From Myxococcales bacterium (GTDB lineage: Bacteria > Myxococcota_A > Polyangia > Haliangiales > Haliangiaceae): a DNA stretch of 64,000 nucleotides. The notes under the pieces were generated by a model. The model was not told the origin of the DNA and did no database searches. It saw nothing but the letters and a program-made list of their open reading frames with translations. A program made the translations under genes and the position numbers. The stretch spans positions 1 through 64,000 of the forward strand of contig JAQBQE010000048.1 in assembly GCA_028287135.1 (NCBI GenBank), written 5' to 3'. Position 1 is the stretch's first letter. Each line of letters starts with the position of its first letter. Below, one piece after another: positions 52,748 to 63,501 of the stretch.

Positions 52748-54532
52748 CTATCGTTCTTCCAAGATCTGCTTGATCGCGGTCAGCCGCTCCTGCAGCTTCT
52801 CGCGCCCACCGAACTTCGCGAGCTTCTCTTGCTTGCTCGGTGGGAGGAACTCGACGTCGGTGCACTCGATGATCGCCGCGAGCTCCTGCGCTTCGCGCTC
52901 GAGCGTCTGCGTCGACGGCATGAAGCCCGCGAGCGCACCCGCGAGGGCTTCCTTCGTGATCGTCCGCGATCCGGCGAGCAGCGACGTGCGGAACGCGCGG
53001 CCGATGATGCCCTCGACATCCGCGCCCGACAGATTGCCCTGGTGCGGGATCACCTCGGGCAGATTCGCCTCGGCGAGCGACGTGCCGCTCTTCTTCGCGA
53101 GCATCACGAGCATCGCCTTCAGCTCGGCCTGATCGACGGGATAGAACAGCGGGATGTGGATCTCGGCGCGGCCCTGGCGCTTGAGATCGACCGGCAGGTT
53201 GTCGGGGCGCGCGGTCAGCAGCATCCACAGGATCTTGCCGCGGTAGGCGGTGTCGCCCATCTGCGAGGCGATCATGCCGAACGTGCGTGCACCGACACCC
53301 GAGTCGCCGCCCTGGTCGCGATCGCCGAGCATCGCGTCGGCCTCGTCGATGATCACGACGACCGGGCCCATCGAGCGCAGCACGCCGAGCACGCGCTCGA
53401 GGTTGCCTTCGGTCTCGCCAACGTACTTGCTGCGGAAGTTCTTGAGCACGACCGCCGGGATCCCGATCGAGCCGGCGACGCAAGTCGCGAGGAAGCTCTT
53501 GCCGGTGCCGACCGGTCCGCAGAACAGATAGCCCATCGGTACGGTCTCGAGCTCGCCGCGCTTCAGCAGCTCCGCATCGTCCATCAGGCGCTTCTTCGCG
53601 GCCTCGTGACCGACGACGGTATCGAGGCCCCACTTCGGCTCGACGAACTCGAGCATGCCTTGGGCCTGGCGCTCGATCAGGCGCTTCTTGAGCTCCTTGA
53701 AGTACTTCGCGTCGAGACGACGGTTGCTCTCGATCGTCGACCGCAGCAGGACCTCGAGATCCGTGAGCCCGATGCCCGCGGTCAGCTTCCCGAGCTCGGC
53801 GATGGAGTAGTCGGAGAACGACGCGATCTCTTTTCCGCTCGCCTTGACCTGCGCCTCGAGGAACGCCGCGCGCTCGGCGGCATCGGGGAGCGGGAGCTCG
53901 AGGGTGGCGACGTGCGGGTTGCCGCTCAGCCGCTCCGCGATGCTGGACAGCCGAGGGTCGATCAGCACGAACGCCATGTTGAGGCGCTTGACGTACGGGC
54001 TCGACGCCCAGTTGAGCAGCGTGACGAGGTGGGTCTGCTCGGCGAGATCGAGGTGATCGCCACTCGGTGCGACGTATCCCGCGTGGTCGATCAGGATCGC
54101 GGTGCGCAGCCGCTTGTCCGGATCCGCCATCACGTTCTTCTGGATGAGCAGGTCGATCGCGGCGAGACCCTTGGTCGGATCGCGGGGCAGGGCGCGCAGA
54201 TCGCCGAGCCACTTGTTGGCGGTCTCGACCATGTCCTGGAGCCGCTTGCCGTTCGATCCCGCCACGCAGCGCAGGCCACGCGCGAGGTCGTAGTGGATGA
54301 CGAGGTCCCAGCGCCCGAACAGCTGCTCGGCGAGGAAGTCGGCGAGCCCGGTCCAGCGGTCCGTGCCGGCGCGGATCATGTCGAACGTGTTGCCGTGGAG
54401 CACGAACATCGAGGTCGTGCCCGAGAAGTAGAGCTCGGCGAGCTTGCCCGCCCACGCCGGGAAGTGCGGCGGGAGCTGCGTCGCCTTGGTCACCCCGTCG
54501 GTGCCGGCGAGGGTCTTTTTGTCATCGCTCAT
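52748..54532 (-). CDS. Two-module AAA+ ATPase (N-terminal module degenerate)
   Basis: 594 residues. The C-terminal AAA module (about 302-540) has Walker A GPVGTGKS (339-346), the pore-loop region SKYVGETE (368-375), Walker B VVVIIDEAD (391-399), sensor-1 LLTARPDNLP (439-448) and a basic finger region (RQGRAEIHIPLF). It is of the classical Cdc48/FtsH/Vps4 AAA class, not an sigma54 activator or Clp type. The N-terminal half (about 20-230) has AAA-like strands (SMFVLHGNTFDMI, AILIDHAGYV, MAFVLIDPRLSSI) but no Walker A. The start overlaps the upstream stop (ATGA). No membrane helix. Likely remodels a partner from the same operon. Confidence 0.92.
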   Translation of the reverse strand: MSDDKKTLAGTDGVTKATQLPPHFPAWAGKLAELYFSGTTSMFVLHGNTFDMIRAGTDRWTGLADFLAEQLFGRWDLVIHYDLARGLRCVAGSNGKRLQDMVETANKWLGDLRALPRDPTKGLAAIDLLIQKNVMADPDKRLRTAILIDHAGYVAPSGDHLDLAEQTHLVTLLNWASSPYVKRLNMAFVLIDPRLSSIAERLSGNPHVATLELPLPDAAERAAFLEAQVKASGKEIASFSDYSIAELGKLTAGIGLTDLEVLLRSTIESNRRLDAKYFKELKKRLIERQAQGMLEFVEPKWGLDTVVGHEAAKKRLMDDAELLKRGELETVPMGYLFCGPVGTGKSFLATCVAGSIGIPAVVLKNFRSKYVGETEGNLERVLGVLRSMGPVVVIIDEADAMLGDRDQGGDSGVGARTFGMIASQMGDTAYRGKILWMLLTARPDNLPVDLKRQGRAEIHIPLFYPVDQAELKAMLVMLAKKSGTSLAEANLPEVIPHQGNLSGADVEGIIGRAFRTSLLAGSRTITKEALAGALAGFMPSTQTLEREAQELAAIIECTDVEFLPPSKQEKLAKFGGREKLQERLTAIKQILEER

Positions 54533-55482
54533 GAGCCGCTCCGGCGTCCTGGAGCGCCCTCGACCAGGCGCTGCGGTGTGAGGTCGGTGTCGAGGATCGA
54601 CGGCGTGGTCTCGGCGTCACTGACGCCGGTGATCTGCTGCAGCTCGCGGATCGTCTGCTCGGTCTGCGAGATGCCCTCGGAGATCGCATCGATCCGGCTC
54701 GACATCTCGTCGGGATCGGTGTGGCCGACAGCGAGCTCGGTGACCGCCTGGATCTTGTTCTCGAGGCGATCGAGCTCGGTCGCGATGAACTCGGCGTTGC
54801 CACGCGCCTTCTCGACGTTCTCCTTGCGCGCCTCCGCCGTCATGATGCTGTCGTCGAGCGAGCGAATGATCCGGTCCTCGGCCTGGTTCGCTTCGCCCAC
54901 CGAGTCCGCGCGCTTCTTGCGCTTGACCTTGAGCTCACCGACCGTCTTGTCGATGCTCGCCTCGTCGGCGGCCTGGAGGAACCGCGCGATCGCTTGCTCG
55001 GAGAGCAGCAGCCGGAGGAACACCCAGAGCAGGCGATCGAGCGCTGGCGTGCGGAGCTCGGTCGAGGCGCCGCTCGCATCGCGGGTGTCACCGCGCACGG
55101 CGTTCGCGATCCGCGACATCTCCACGCAGCGTGCGCGCAGGCGCAAGAACCGCGAGCGGCGGTCCTCGGTCAGCGACTTCAGCACCTCGAGGATCCGATC
55201 ACGCGCCACCCCGGTGTCCTGCGTGGTCACCGCCGAGCGCGAGCCCGTGGTCCCGCGCTCCTCGGCGCGCGCCTTGGCATCGATCGCACCCTGGAAGCGC
55301 GGCAGCGTCGTGAGCCCCGCGAGGTAGACGACCTCGGCGGCAGCAACGAGCGGCAGCGCGATGTCGGCGTGGCCCGAGACCACGGCGGCCGCGGCAGCTC
55401 CGCCGAACAGCAGCATGTTCCAGCGGAACGTGAACGCTTCCTTCAGATAGCGAAACAGTCCGGCTTTCTTCGGTTCCGCCAC
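54529..55482 (-). CDS. Membrane-anchored coiled-coil protein
   Basis: 317 residues, GTG start immediately after the ATPase-gene stop (TAAGTG). Two membrane segments near the N-terminus (WNMLLFGGAAAAAVVSGHA, IALPLVAAAEVVYLAGLTT; residues about 21-60) form a hairpin, leaving ~255 residues in the cytoplasm. These are mostly long helices with heptad character (LRARCVEMSRIANAV; MTAEARKENVEKARGNAEFI; ELDRLENKIQAVTELAV). The end is Thr/Asp-rich. Probably a scaffold linking the membrane complex to the AAA ATPase, whose ATG overlaps its stop. Confidence 0.8.
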   Translation of the reverse strand: MAEPKKAGLFRYLKEAFTFRWNMLLFGGAAAAAVVSGHADIALPLVAAAEVVYLAGLTTLPRFQGAIDAKARAEERGTTGSRSAVTTQDTGVARDRILEVLKSLTEDRRSRFLRLRARCVEMSRIANAVRGDTRDASGASTELRTPALDRLLWVFLRLLLSEQAIARFLQAADEASIDKTVGELKVKRKKRADSVGEANQAEDRIIRSLDDSIMTAEARKENVEKARGNAEFIATELDRLENKIQAVTELAVGHTDPDEMSSRIDAISEGISQTEQTIRELQQITGVSDAETTPSILDTDLTPQRLVEGAPGRRSGS

Positions 55483-56921
<1,439 letters not shown>

Positions 56922-56925
<4 letters not shown>

Positions 56926-57992
56926 AGATCCTTCCGCCAGGCGAACACGCCGCGCTGCAAGGTCCGCAGGACGATGTCGAGCGTGAACGCGATCAGCGCG
57001 ATCACGAACAGCAGCAAGTAGATGTGCTCGTACAGGCCCTGGCGCTCGCTACCCATCAGCAGCGTGCCGATGCCGTGCGGGGTGTTGATGACTTCGACGA
57101 GCATGATGTAGCCGAGGGCGAGGCCGAGCTGGAACCGCAGGCTCGTGATGATGTCGGGCAGGGCGAGCGGCACGAGCACCTTGCGGATGATCTGGAGCCG
57201 CGATGCGCCGAGGGTCTGCGCGGTCTCGACGTAGCGCTCGGGCACGATCGAGATCGCCTTCACCGTGTCGGAGAACACGAACGGGACGATCGCGAGGAAG
57301 ATGAACATCCACTTCTGCTTCTCGCCGTCGGAGAACAGCAGCAGCGTCAGCGGGATCAGCGCGCCCATCGGGACGGAGCGCAGAAAGATCACGAGCGGCG
57401 CGAGCGCCGAGCCGACGCCGCGATTGGAGGCAGCGGCCACACCGACGAGGATCCCGATGATCGCCGCGAGCCCGACACCCTTGAACACACGCTCGAGGGT
57501 GCTGAGGATGCTGTCGACGAGGTCGCGATCCATCAGCTTGCCGAACGAGCCGAATACCTCGCCGGGGCTCGGTAGCTTCGACGGCGAGATCATGCGATCG
57601 GTCGGCGCGCCGCGCGTCACGAACCACCACAGGGCGAGGATCAGCGCGATCAGGCCGAACCCGAGGAGGGTCCGGATGTGTGCCGGCGGATCGGCGCGCA
57701 GCGTCTTCCACCACGGCGGTGGCTCGGGTAACCGCTGTGGATCGGCAGCGGGCGTGGGCCGTGCGGCGGCCCGGGGTGCGGCCTCGTCAGCCGGCTTTGC
57801 CGCCGCTGCGTTCGCCGGCAGGGGGAGCGCCTTGTCGAGCGGCGAGGCCTTGTCGCGGGCCTCCATCGACCGGGCAGCCTCGACCGCCTTGCTCGCGGCC
57901 GGTTGCACCTCGGCATCGCGCACCGGTGCCTTCGCGTCGCCCGACGCGCCCTCGTCTCCCGCCCCCTTCGGATCGTCCGGCACGTCGCTCAC
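56922..57992 (-). CDS. NitT/TauT-family ABC transporter permease
   Basis: 356 residues, GTG start overlapping the binding-protein stop. The first ~105 residues form an Ala/Pro-rich cytoplasmic tail, unusual for this family. Then six-helix BPD permease: TM1 (LLGFGLIALILALWWFV, about 109-125), the conserved membrane core, and the EAA loop (YVETAQTLGASRLQIIRKVL, 254-273) that docks on the ATPase. Ends ALIAFTLDIVLRTLQRGV. The extension on both permease and ATPase suggests they contact each other or the coiled-coil partner. Confidence 0.93.
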
Positions 57993-59743
57993 TGGGCCTC
58001 GGCAGGCACCACTTTCACTTCGACGCGGCGGTTCTTGGCGTGGTTATCCGGGTCCTTGGGATCCGCCGGCTTCTGCCAGCCAAAGCCCGACACGGAGAAC
58101 TGGTTCGGCTGCATCTTGAACTTGTTGACGAGCGCTTCCTTGACCGCGTTCGCGCGGCGGGTCGACAGCTCGTTGACCAGGCTCTCGTCCGCCGAACCGC
58201 GCATCGACGAGTCGGTGTGACCCGAGATCACGATGCGCGCCGCACCGAACTGACCCGCGAGCTTCGCGATCTCCTCGACCGTGTACTCGACGTTGCCGTC
58301 GTAGAACATCTCGCCCGAGCCGGCCTTCGCCGGGACCTTCTTGTAGATGTCGAACGAGTTCGGGAAGAAGTTGATGGTCACCGTCTTCGTGAGCACGGCG
58401 CTCTCGACGTTGACCTCGCTGCCCGTGGCCGGCGTGAACTTGAACTCGTACTCGTTGCGCGACTCGGCGTACTTCGGCTCCGCGCCGAGCTTCTTGATCA
58501 CGGAGAAGTCCATGATCTTGTCGAACTCGACCTTGGTATCGACGGCGCGGATCGCCTTGTAGAGGAGGAACGCCGTGTTGTACGTGCGCTCGAAGTTGGT
58601 CGGGTTGCTCGAGACCAGGAAGAAGTCGCGGTTCTCGGCGTAGTTGGTCCAGTGCGCGTCGGCGAGCATGCTCGAGCCGGTGCCCGGCGGGAGGCTGTAG
58701 AAGTCGTCCATCAGCTTCGAGACGGCAGCCTTCTCGGCATCACCCTTCGACAGCGTGTCGGTCGCATCGAGGATCCCGCGGACGAGGCCCTCGATGATAT
58801 CCGGGTTGTCACGCGCGAAGTCGGCGCGGGCAAACCACACGTCAGCGATCAGCTTGTTCGCCGTCGCGGTCGACACGAGCATCTTGTTGCCCATGCCGGG
58901 CTTCGTCAGGTTGTAGATGTCCGGCGCCCACGAGACGACCGCGGCGATGTCCTTGTTCTGGTTGAATGCAGCGGCTGCCTGGAAGGCATCCTTCGTGAAC
59001 TTCATCTTCACTTCGGACGGCTGCACGCCACCGTTCAGGAGGACGTTGAGCAGGAAGTAGTGCGAGGGCGAGTTCTGCGCGAGCACCACGGTCTTGCCGC
59101 GGAGGTCGGTGACGCTCTTGATGGTGTCGCGAGCGACGATGCCGTCGCCGCCGTTCGACCAGTCGATCTGCTGATAGACGCGCGGCATCGTGCGCGGGTC
59201 GCGCTTCAGGCGCTCGATGATCAGCGGCAGCATGTCGACCGTCGCCCAGCCGATGTGCACGGTGCCGTTGGCGACCGTGTTGCCCATGCTGACCGGATCG
59301 TCGATCAGGACGAGCTCGACCTGGAAGTCTCCGCCCTTGGCGTCCTTCCAGACCTTGCCCGCCTTCGCGCCGTTGTTCGCGAAGATGATCGGAGCCCAGC
59401 CGGCCCACACGTTGACGGCGAACCGCACGACGCGCGGCTTGCCGAGGGCCTTGTACTCGGCGGTGCCGGGGACGGCGGGCAGGGTGGTCGCCGGCTCGAA
59501 CGTGTACTCGGAGACCGTGGTCGCCGGAGCGTTCGGGTCGGGGTTCTCGGCCTGGGTTGCCGGCCCCGTGCCGGAGCCGGTCTTCTTGACGATGTTCGGA
59601 TCGATGAAGGCGCTGCCATCACCGCTGTCCGCCGTCTTCTTCTTCGCATTGCAGCGATAGAAGGCGAGGCCAACGAGTCCCGCCACGACGGCGAGGACTG
59701 CGATGAAGAATGCCGGCTTTGGTTTCCCTGCTCCGTCCGCCAT
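57989..59743 (-). CDS. Substrate-binding protein fused to an OmpA-type peptidoglycan-binding domain
   Basis: 584 residues. A single membrane helix (11-29, FFIAVLAVVAGLVGLAFYR) is followed by a ~70-residue Pro/Thr linker and a NitT/TauT/SsuA-type binding domain (about 104-420; VNVWAGWAPIIFANN, DPVSMGNTVANGTVHIGWA, AAVVSWAPDIYNL). The C-terminus (about 452-580) is an OmpA domain: VISGHTDSS, LSTRRANAVKEAL, NRRVEVKVVP. The two meso-diaminopimelate contact residues match (Asp511, Arg530, as D271/R286 of A. baumannii OmpA). Thus the product is fixed in the inner membrane at one end and to the cell wall at the other. It is two bases downstream of the PspA-like gene. Confidence 0.93.
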   Translation of the reverse strand: MADGAGKPKPAFFIAVLAVVAGLVGLAFYRCNAKKKTADSGDGSAFIDPNIVKKTGSGTGPATQAENPDPNAPATTVSEYTFEPATTLPAVPGTAEYKALGKPRVVRFAVNVWAGWAPIIFANNGAKAGKVWKDAKGGDFQVELVLIDDPVSMGNTVANGTVHIGWATVDMLPLIIERLKRDPRTMPRVYQQIDWSNGGDGIVARDTIKSVTDLRGKTVVLAQNSPSHYFLLNVLLNGGVQPSEVKMKFTKDAFQAAAAFNQNKDIAAVVSWAPDIYNLTKPGMGNKMLVSTATANKLIADVWFARADFARDNPDIIEGLVRGILDATDTLSKGDAEKAAVSKLMDDFYSLPPGTGSSMLADAHWTNYAENRDFFLVSSNPTNFERTYNTAFLLYKAIRAVDTKVEFDKIMDFSVIKKLGAEPKYAESRNEYEFKFTPATGSEVNVESAVLTKTVTINFFPNSFDIYKKVPAKAGSGEMFYDGNVEYTVEEIAKLAGQFGAARIVISGHTDSSMRGSADESLVNELSTRRANAVKEALVNKFKMQPNQFSVSGFGWQKPADPKDPDNHAKNRRVEVKVVPAEAQ

Positions 59744-59745
59744 GA

Positions 59746-60513
59746 TTACTCCGTCACCTTCTGGGGCTCGCGTTCCTTGGTTTCCTCGGCCGGTCCGAGG
59801 TCCTTCGTCGTTGCGCTGATCGGCGTGGTCTCCGGAGCGCGCATCCCGAGCTCGACCTCGAGATCCTTCAGCGCATCATCGGCCATCGAGGCTTCCATCT
59901 TCTCCTCCGCCTTGATCTTGTCGATCCCCTCGTTCGAGAGGTCGGCTGCGACGCGCGCCTTGCCGCGGTTGCCGTCGATCTTGCGCTGGATGACGTCCTC
60001 GAGCTGACCGAAGTCCGTGGTGACGTCCATGTTGAAGCTCTGCGTCAGCTTCGCGACCTCCGCCTCGGCCTCGCTCATCTTGAGCTCGGAGTCGTAGCGG
60101 TGGATCTTGTCCTTGACCTCGACGAGCTTCTTGTTCGCGTACTGGATCTTCTTCAGATTGTTCGTGTACGCGGCCTCGTGCATCGCGAGCTGCTGCTTGT
60201 TCTCGTCGAGCTGCGTCTTGGCCTTCGTGAGCTGCAGGGCGAACGTGCCTGCGGTCTCGCGATCACCTGACTTGAGATAGGCCTTCGCCTGCGCAGTCAG
60301 CTTGTTGACCGACGTCTCGCCATCCTTGACCTGTCGACTCACGCGTTCGACGAGACCCCGGTATTGCTCGAGGCCAACGCGCCCCTCCTTCAGCTGTTCG
60401 ACCGCCTGGTCGTACTCGTACTGCATCTGGGCGATCGGATCGGCCTCCCAGAAATAGTTCGCGAGCTTGTTGAGCTGAGCCCTGATCGCACCAAAGAACT
60501 TACCGAGAATCAT
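59746..60513 (-). CDS. PspA/IM30 (Vipp1)-family protein
   Basis: 255 residues, GGAGG eight bases before ATG at 60513. The family pattern is seen: a short N-terminal amphipathic helix (MILGKFFGAIRAQLNKLANY), DPIAQMQYEYDQAVEQL, long coiled coil, the YLKSGDRETAGTFAL hairpin that corresponds to the ALxxGREDLA turn of PspA, and a later helix LEDVIQRKIDGNRGKARVAA. PspA proteins are ESCRT-III relatives that polymerise on the inner membrane during envelope stress. A ~30-residue acidic, Thr/Glu-rich tail is extra. First gene of the operon. Confidence 0.9.
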   Translation of the reverse strand: MILGKFFGAIRAQLNKLANYFWEADPIAQMQYEYDQAVEQLKEGRVGLEQYRGLVERVSRQVKDGETSVNKLTAQAKAYLKSGDRETAGTFALQLTKAKTQLDENKQQLAMHEAAYTNNLKKIQYANKKLVEVKDKIHRYDSELKMSEAEAEVAKLTQSFNMDVTTDFGQLEDVIQRKIDGNRGKARVAADLSNEGIDKIKAEEKMEASMADDALKDLEVELGMRAPETTPISATTKDLGPAEETKEREPQKVTE

Positions 60514-60536
60514 GCGAGGTCCCTCCGCGGACCGTG

Positions 60537-60565
60537 AAGGTACGAAGGACCCCGAGCCACCTCAA
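60537..60565 (-). promoter_or_regulatory. Candidate promoter of the PspA-like operon
   Basis: On the minus strand TTGAGG and TACCTT are separated by 17 bases. The predicted start lies about 17 bases before the ATG at 60513, leaving just room for the GGAGG ribosome site. Matches to the sigma70 consensus are modest (4/6 and 3/6). Confidence 0.3.
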
Positions 60566-60621
60566 GCCAAGTGGGCATGATCCTACGCAGAACAGCACGT
60601 AGCTTGAGGTAGGCTGGTCTG

Positions 60622-61377
60622 GTGACGGATCTCGCCCGAGGGTTCACCGACGCCGCGCGAGGCCTCGAGTTCCTGCGGAAGCATTCATCCCTGTGGAAGT
60701 GGATCGTCGCTCCCGCCGTGATCACGCTGGTCCTCGTGATCGCCGCCATCCTCGGCGTCGCGAGTCTGACCACGCCGGTGGTCGCCTGGCTGACCGCGCA
60801 CCTGCCGAGCTGGCTCGAAGGGATCGCGAGCTGGATCCTGACGATCGTCGTCTTCCTCGGGCTCGGGCTCGCTGCGCTGCTCCTGTTCGTCTCGGTCGCC
60901 GGCATGATCGCAGGACCGTTCAACGAGCTGCTCAGCGAGGCGGTCGAGGAGCGGCTGACCGGGCGCCCGGGACCACCGTTCTCGTTCGGCGCGTTCATGC
61001 ACGGCGCCGTGCTCGGCACCATGCACGCGCTGCGTCGCCTGTTGACCACGCTGTTCGGGGTGGTGCTCCTGTTCGTGCTCGGCTTCATCCCCGTCGTCGG
61101 GACGTTCGCCGCGATCATCGTCGGTGGCTGGTATGCCTCGCGCGGCGCAGCCTACGATGCGTATGACGCCGTGCTGTCGCGGCGCGAGCTCGCGTACAAG
61201 GACAAGCTGACATTCCTCGATCGCTATCGTGGTCGGTCGCTCGGCCTCGGCGTCGCGGTCGCCGGAATGCTGCTGGTGCCCGGGCTCAACCTCGTCGCGC
61301 TCGGGATCGGCGCGGTCGGCGCCACGCTCGCGATCCACGATCTCGAGGCGGCTACTCGATCGACATCATCGACGTGA
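60622..61377 (+). CDS. EI24/CysZ-like integral membrane protein
   Basis: 251 residues, GTG at 60622, divergent from the PspA-like gene across 108 bases. The EI24 domain is recognisable: an amphipathic N-terminal GFTDAARGLEFLRKH, four to five membrane helices, and the central GPFNELLSEAVEERLTG. CysZ proteins move sulfate; the wider EI24 family has no known substrate. The stop overlaps the convergent lipoprotein gene by 26 bases. Confidence 0.85.
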   Translation: MTDLARGFTDAARGLEFLRKHSSLWKWIVAPAVITLVLVIAAILGVASLTTPVVAWLTAHLPSWLEGIASWILTIVVFLGLGLAALLLFVSVAGMIAGPFNELLSEAVEERLTGRPGPPFSFGAFMHGAVLGTMHALRRLLTTLFGVVLLFVLGFIPVVGTFAAIIVGGWYASRGAAYDAYDAVLSRRELAYKDKLTFLDRYRGRSLGLGVAVAGMLLVPGLNLVALGIGAVGATLAIHDLEAATRSTSST

Positions 61378-62107
61378 CGGTCTGCGCACCGACCATGACG
61401 TCGACGGTGTGCGGGTAGTACGCCTGCCCCGTGCCCGTGATCAGGTTCGGTCCGGGGACCGCGTTGAACATGACCGCGGCGACGTTGGGCAACTGTGTGG
61501 CGGAGCCGCTGAGAGTTCCACCCGCGTTGAAGTACCCGATGCCTTCGGGAGCCGGATCGACCGTGAACGTGGCGCCTGCCTCGCCGGTGCCGCCGCAGTT
61601 GAGGGACTGAACGACGAGCGTGCCGCGATCGGCGCGGCGCGTGTACGGCCCGAGCGCGTACAGCGCATTCATCGTCGCATTGTCTGCGATCTCGAGCAGA
61701 TTGATGCGCCCGGTGTCGACCGGGGTGTTGAGCGACCGGTACGTCGTTGTGAAGCCCGGCTTGGAGATCGTGAACAGGGGCGAGATGGCCGAGCCGCCGG
61801 TCGGCAGGTCGAGGATGAAGTCGCCCTGCGCGTTCGTCGTCATCGCACCGAGCACCTGGCTGCTTTCGGTTGCCACGACGGACACGGTGGCGATGTCGAC
61901 GTACGTGCTGCGGAACATCTGGAACTGGATCGTCGTGCCCGAAATCCGCAGCGGATCGTCGACCATCGTCCGCACCGAACATGGCGGCGGAAACACCGCG
62001 GCATCGAACATCGCTCCGTCACCCACCGCGCTGTCGCCGGAGCGGGCATCGCCGAGCGGATCAAATGCGATGCGGCCGCAACCGGTGCCGACGATGACGA
62101 AGACCAC
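61352..62107 (-). CDS. Lipoprotein with myxobacterial CGRIxFDP opening
   Basis: 251 residues if GTG 62107 is the start. The signal is then only nine residues (MVFVIVGTG) before the lipobox Cys, shorter than any normal signal peptide; upstream in the same frame ([16 protein letters not shown]) there is no ATG/GTG/TTG until the preceding gene, so a CTG start about 13-16 codons upstream is possible. The mature protein begins CGRIAFDPLGDARSGD, a motif common in myxobacterial lipoproteins. A carboxypeptidase-regulatory-like domain (about 55-125; TTNAQGDFILDLPTGG) is followed by a globular beta-rich domain. Function unknown. Confidence 0.65.
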   Translation of the reverse strand: MVFVIVGTGCGRIAFDPLGDARSGDSAVGDGAMFDAAVFPPPCSVRTMVDDPLRISGTTIQFQMFRSTYVDIATVSVVATESSQVLGAMTTNAQGDFILDLPTGGSAISPLFTISKPGFTTTYRSLNTPVDTGRINLLEIADNATMNALYALGPYTRRADRGTLVVQSLNCGGTGEAGATFTVDPAPEGIGYFNAGGTLSGSATQLPNVAAVMFNAVPGPNLITGTGQAYYPHTVDVMVGAQTVTSMMSIE

Positions 62108-62148
62108 GTAGTTCAGCGTGCGGCCACGAGACGGTGCGGCTCGAACGA

Positions 62149-63498
62149 TCAGAACAGCGCCTGCGCTTCGAGCCCGATCACGACGCCGAGGTTGTCGATG
62201 GAGTGATAGCGGTGGCCGACGAGGTCGATCAGCGGCGCATGCAGTGGGTTGACCTCGCGCGACCCGGGGTTGACCACGTCATTGGTCGCGTCCTCGCAGT
62301 CACCGCCGCTCGTCCCGCACGTCGGTAGATCGATGCCGGCGTCCGCGAAGCTGATCACGTGGTCGGTCTTCCAGGCGATGTCGACGATCGCTGCAAACCG
62401 GACGTGCTCTCCGAGCGACGCGCGCACGGCCATGCGACCCGCGGTCTCGAGGTAGTTCTCGATGTTCGAGATGCCGGGGTGGCTCTGCGACTGGAACCCC
62501 GGGTCGGTCGGATCGCGGTCGAGGATCAGCGAGCCGCCGCCGCGGCTATCGCCGGCGTACGCGAACGGCTCCCACATCTCGCTGTAGTCGCGACCCTCGA
62601 AGTGGCCGACGATCCGCGCACCGAGGTCGACGGAGATCCGGTTGCCGGTCTGCTTGTCGTCGAGCGCATAGGTCTCGATGCCGAACGCGACGCCGCCGGT
62701 CTGGGACAGCTTGCTGTTGGTCGAGCCGAAGCCGGGGTCCTGGAACAGCGAGGTGTCCTTGACCGCGATCGGCGTCTGCCAGAACACCTCGAACCAGCCC
62801 TCGGTCCACGAGAACTGGCGGTCCATGCTCGTCCACAGCCGCAGCTCGTGGACGCCCTTGCTGACCCCGGTCTCCGAGCTCGGATCGCGTGCATCGAACC
62901 GCATCACGCGACCGACGGCGAACCGCAGCTCGGCACCGATCTTCCAGGTCGGCTTGGTGTCATCCCGGCGCTGGTTCATCAGCGCGAAGTTCAACCCCGC
63001 GTGGATCTGATCGAGCCCGCTGCGCGAGACGCCACGGAACACCAGGTCGCCCGGGGGAGGGGCCGAGGGGTCGCGTGCATCGAAGCCCGCCGAGGGCAGC
63101 AGGCCGTCCTGCAGCGTCGACGAACCCGCGCGATCGACGCCGCTGGCCAGCTCGAGCTCGCGCGCCTGACCGATCACGATCGGAAGCGCGAGCGAGAGCC
63201 AGGTGTCGCGGAAGATGCCGACCTCGGCGCGCGGGGTCAGCACGTGCCGGTACTGGTGGAACGCGAGATCGTTGTGGCGGGGGATGCCGCCGAGCGGATC
63301 GGTGCCCGGCGAGCCGGTGTCCTCGCGCTGGAGCACGGAGCGGTCGAGCTCGTACGCGTAGTCGAGCCGGATGTGGAGGCTCATCGGCGCGCCCTCGACG
63401 CCCGCGCTCGGCACGAGGGAGTCGGGATTCGCGGCGGCTGTCCCGGCCACGAGGCCGATGATCGCTAGCGGGCGGAGCACCGACCAAAACGGTAACAC
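62149..63498 (-). CDS. Predicted outer-membrane beta-barrel protein
   Basis: 449 residues, GTG at 63498, signal peptide ([16 protein letters not shown]). The sequence has long alternating-strand segments ([55 protein letters not shown]) and ends in Phe (GLEAQALF), as in outer-membrane barrels. A loop with two Cys ([12 protein letters not shown]) is probably external. It is three bases downstream of the sigma54 activator gene and 41 bases upstream of the lipoprotein gene. No named family recognised. Confidence 0.7.
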   Translation of the reverse strand: MLPFWSVLRPLAIIGLVAGTAAANPDSLVPSAGVEGAPMSLHIRLDYAYELDRSVLQREDTGSPGTDPLGGIPRHNDLAFHQYRHVLTPRAEVGIFRDTWLSLALPIVIGQARELELASGVDRAGSSTLQDGLLPSAGFDARDPSAPPPGDLVFRGVSRSGLDQIHAGLNFALMNQRRDDTKPTWKIGAELRFAVGRVMRFDARDPSSETGVSKGVHELRLWTSMDRQFSWTEGWFEVFWQTPIAVKDTSLFQDPGFGSTNSKLSQTGGVAFGIETYALDDKQTGNRISVDLGARIVGHFEGRDYSEMWEPFAYAGDSRGGGSLILDRDPTDPGFQSQSHPGISNIENYLETAGRMAVRASLGEHVRFAAIVDIAWKTDHVISFADAGIDLPTCGTSGGDCEDATNDVVNPGSREVNPLHAPLIDLVGHRYHSIDNLGVVIGLEAQALF

Positions 63499-63501
63499 GG
63501 C

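Noticed and set aside
52724..55327. 867-residue open frame antisense to the AAA ATPase and coiled-coil genes
   Set aside because: Shadow of two genes with overlapping starts; no domain visible.
60543..60580. Sigma54 (-24/-12) promoter before the PspA-like gene, by analogy with pspA of E. coli
   Set aside because: TGGC-like sequence is present but the GG and GC dinucleotides are 9 rather than 10 bases apart and no second element fits.
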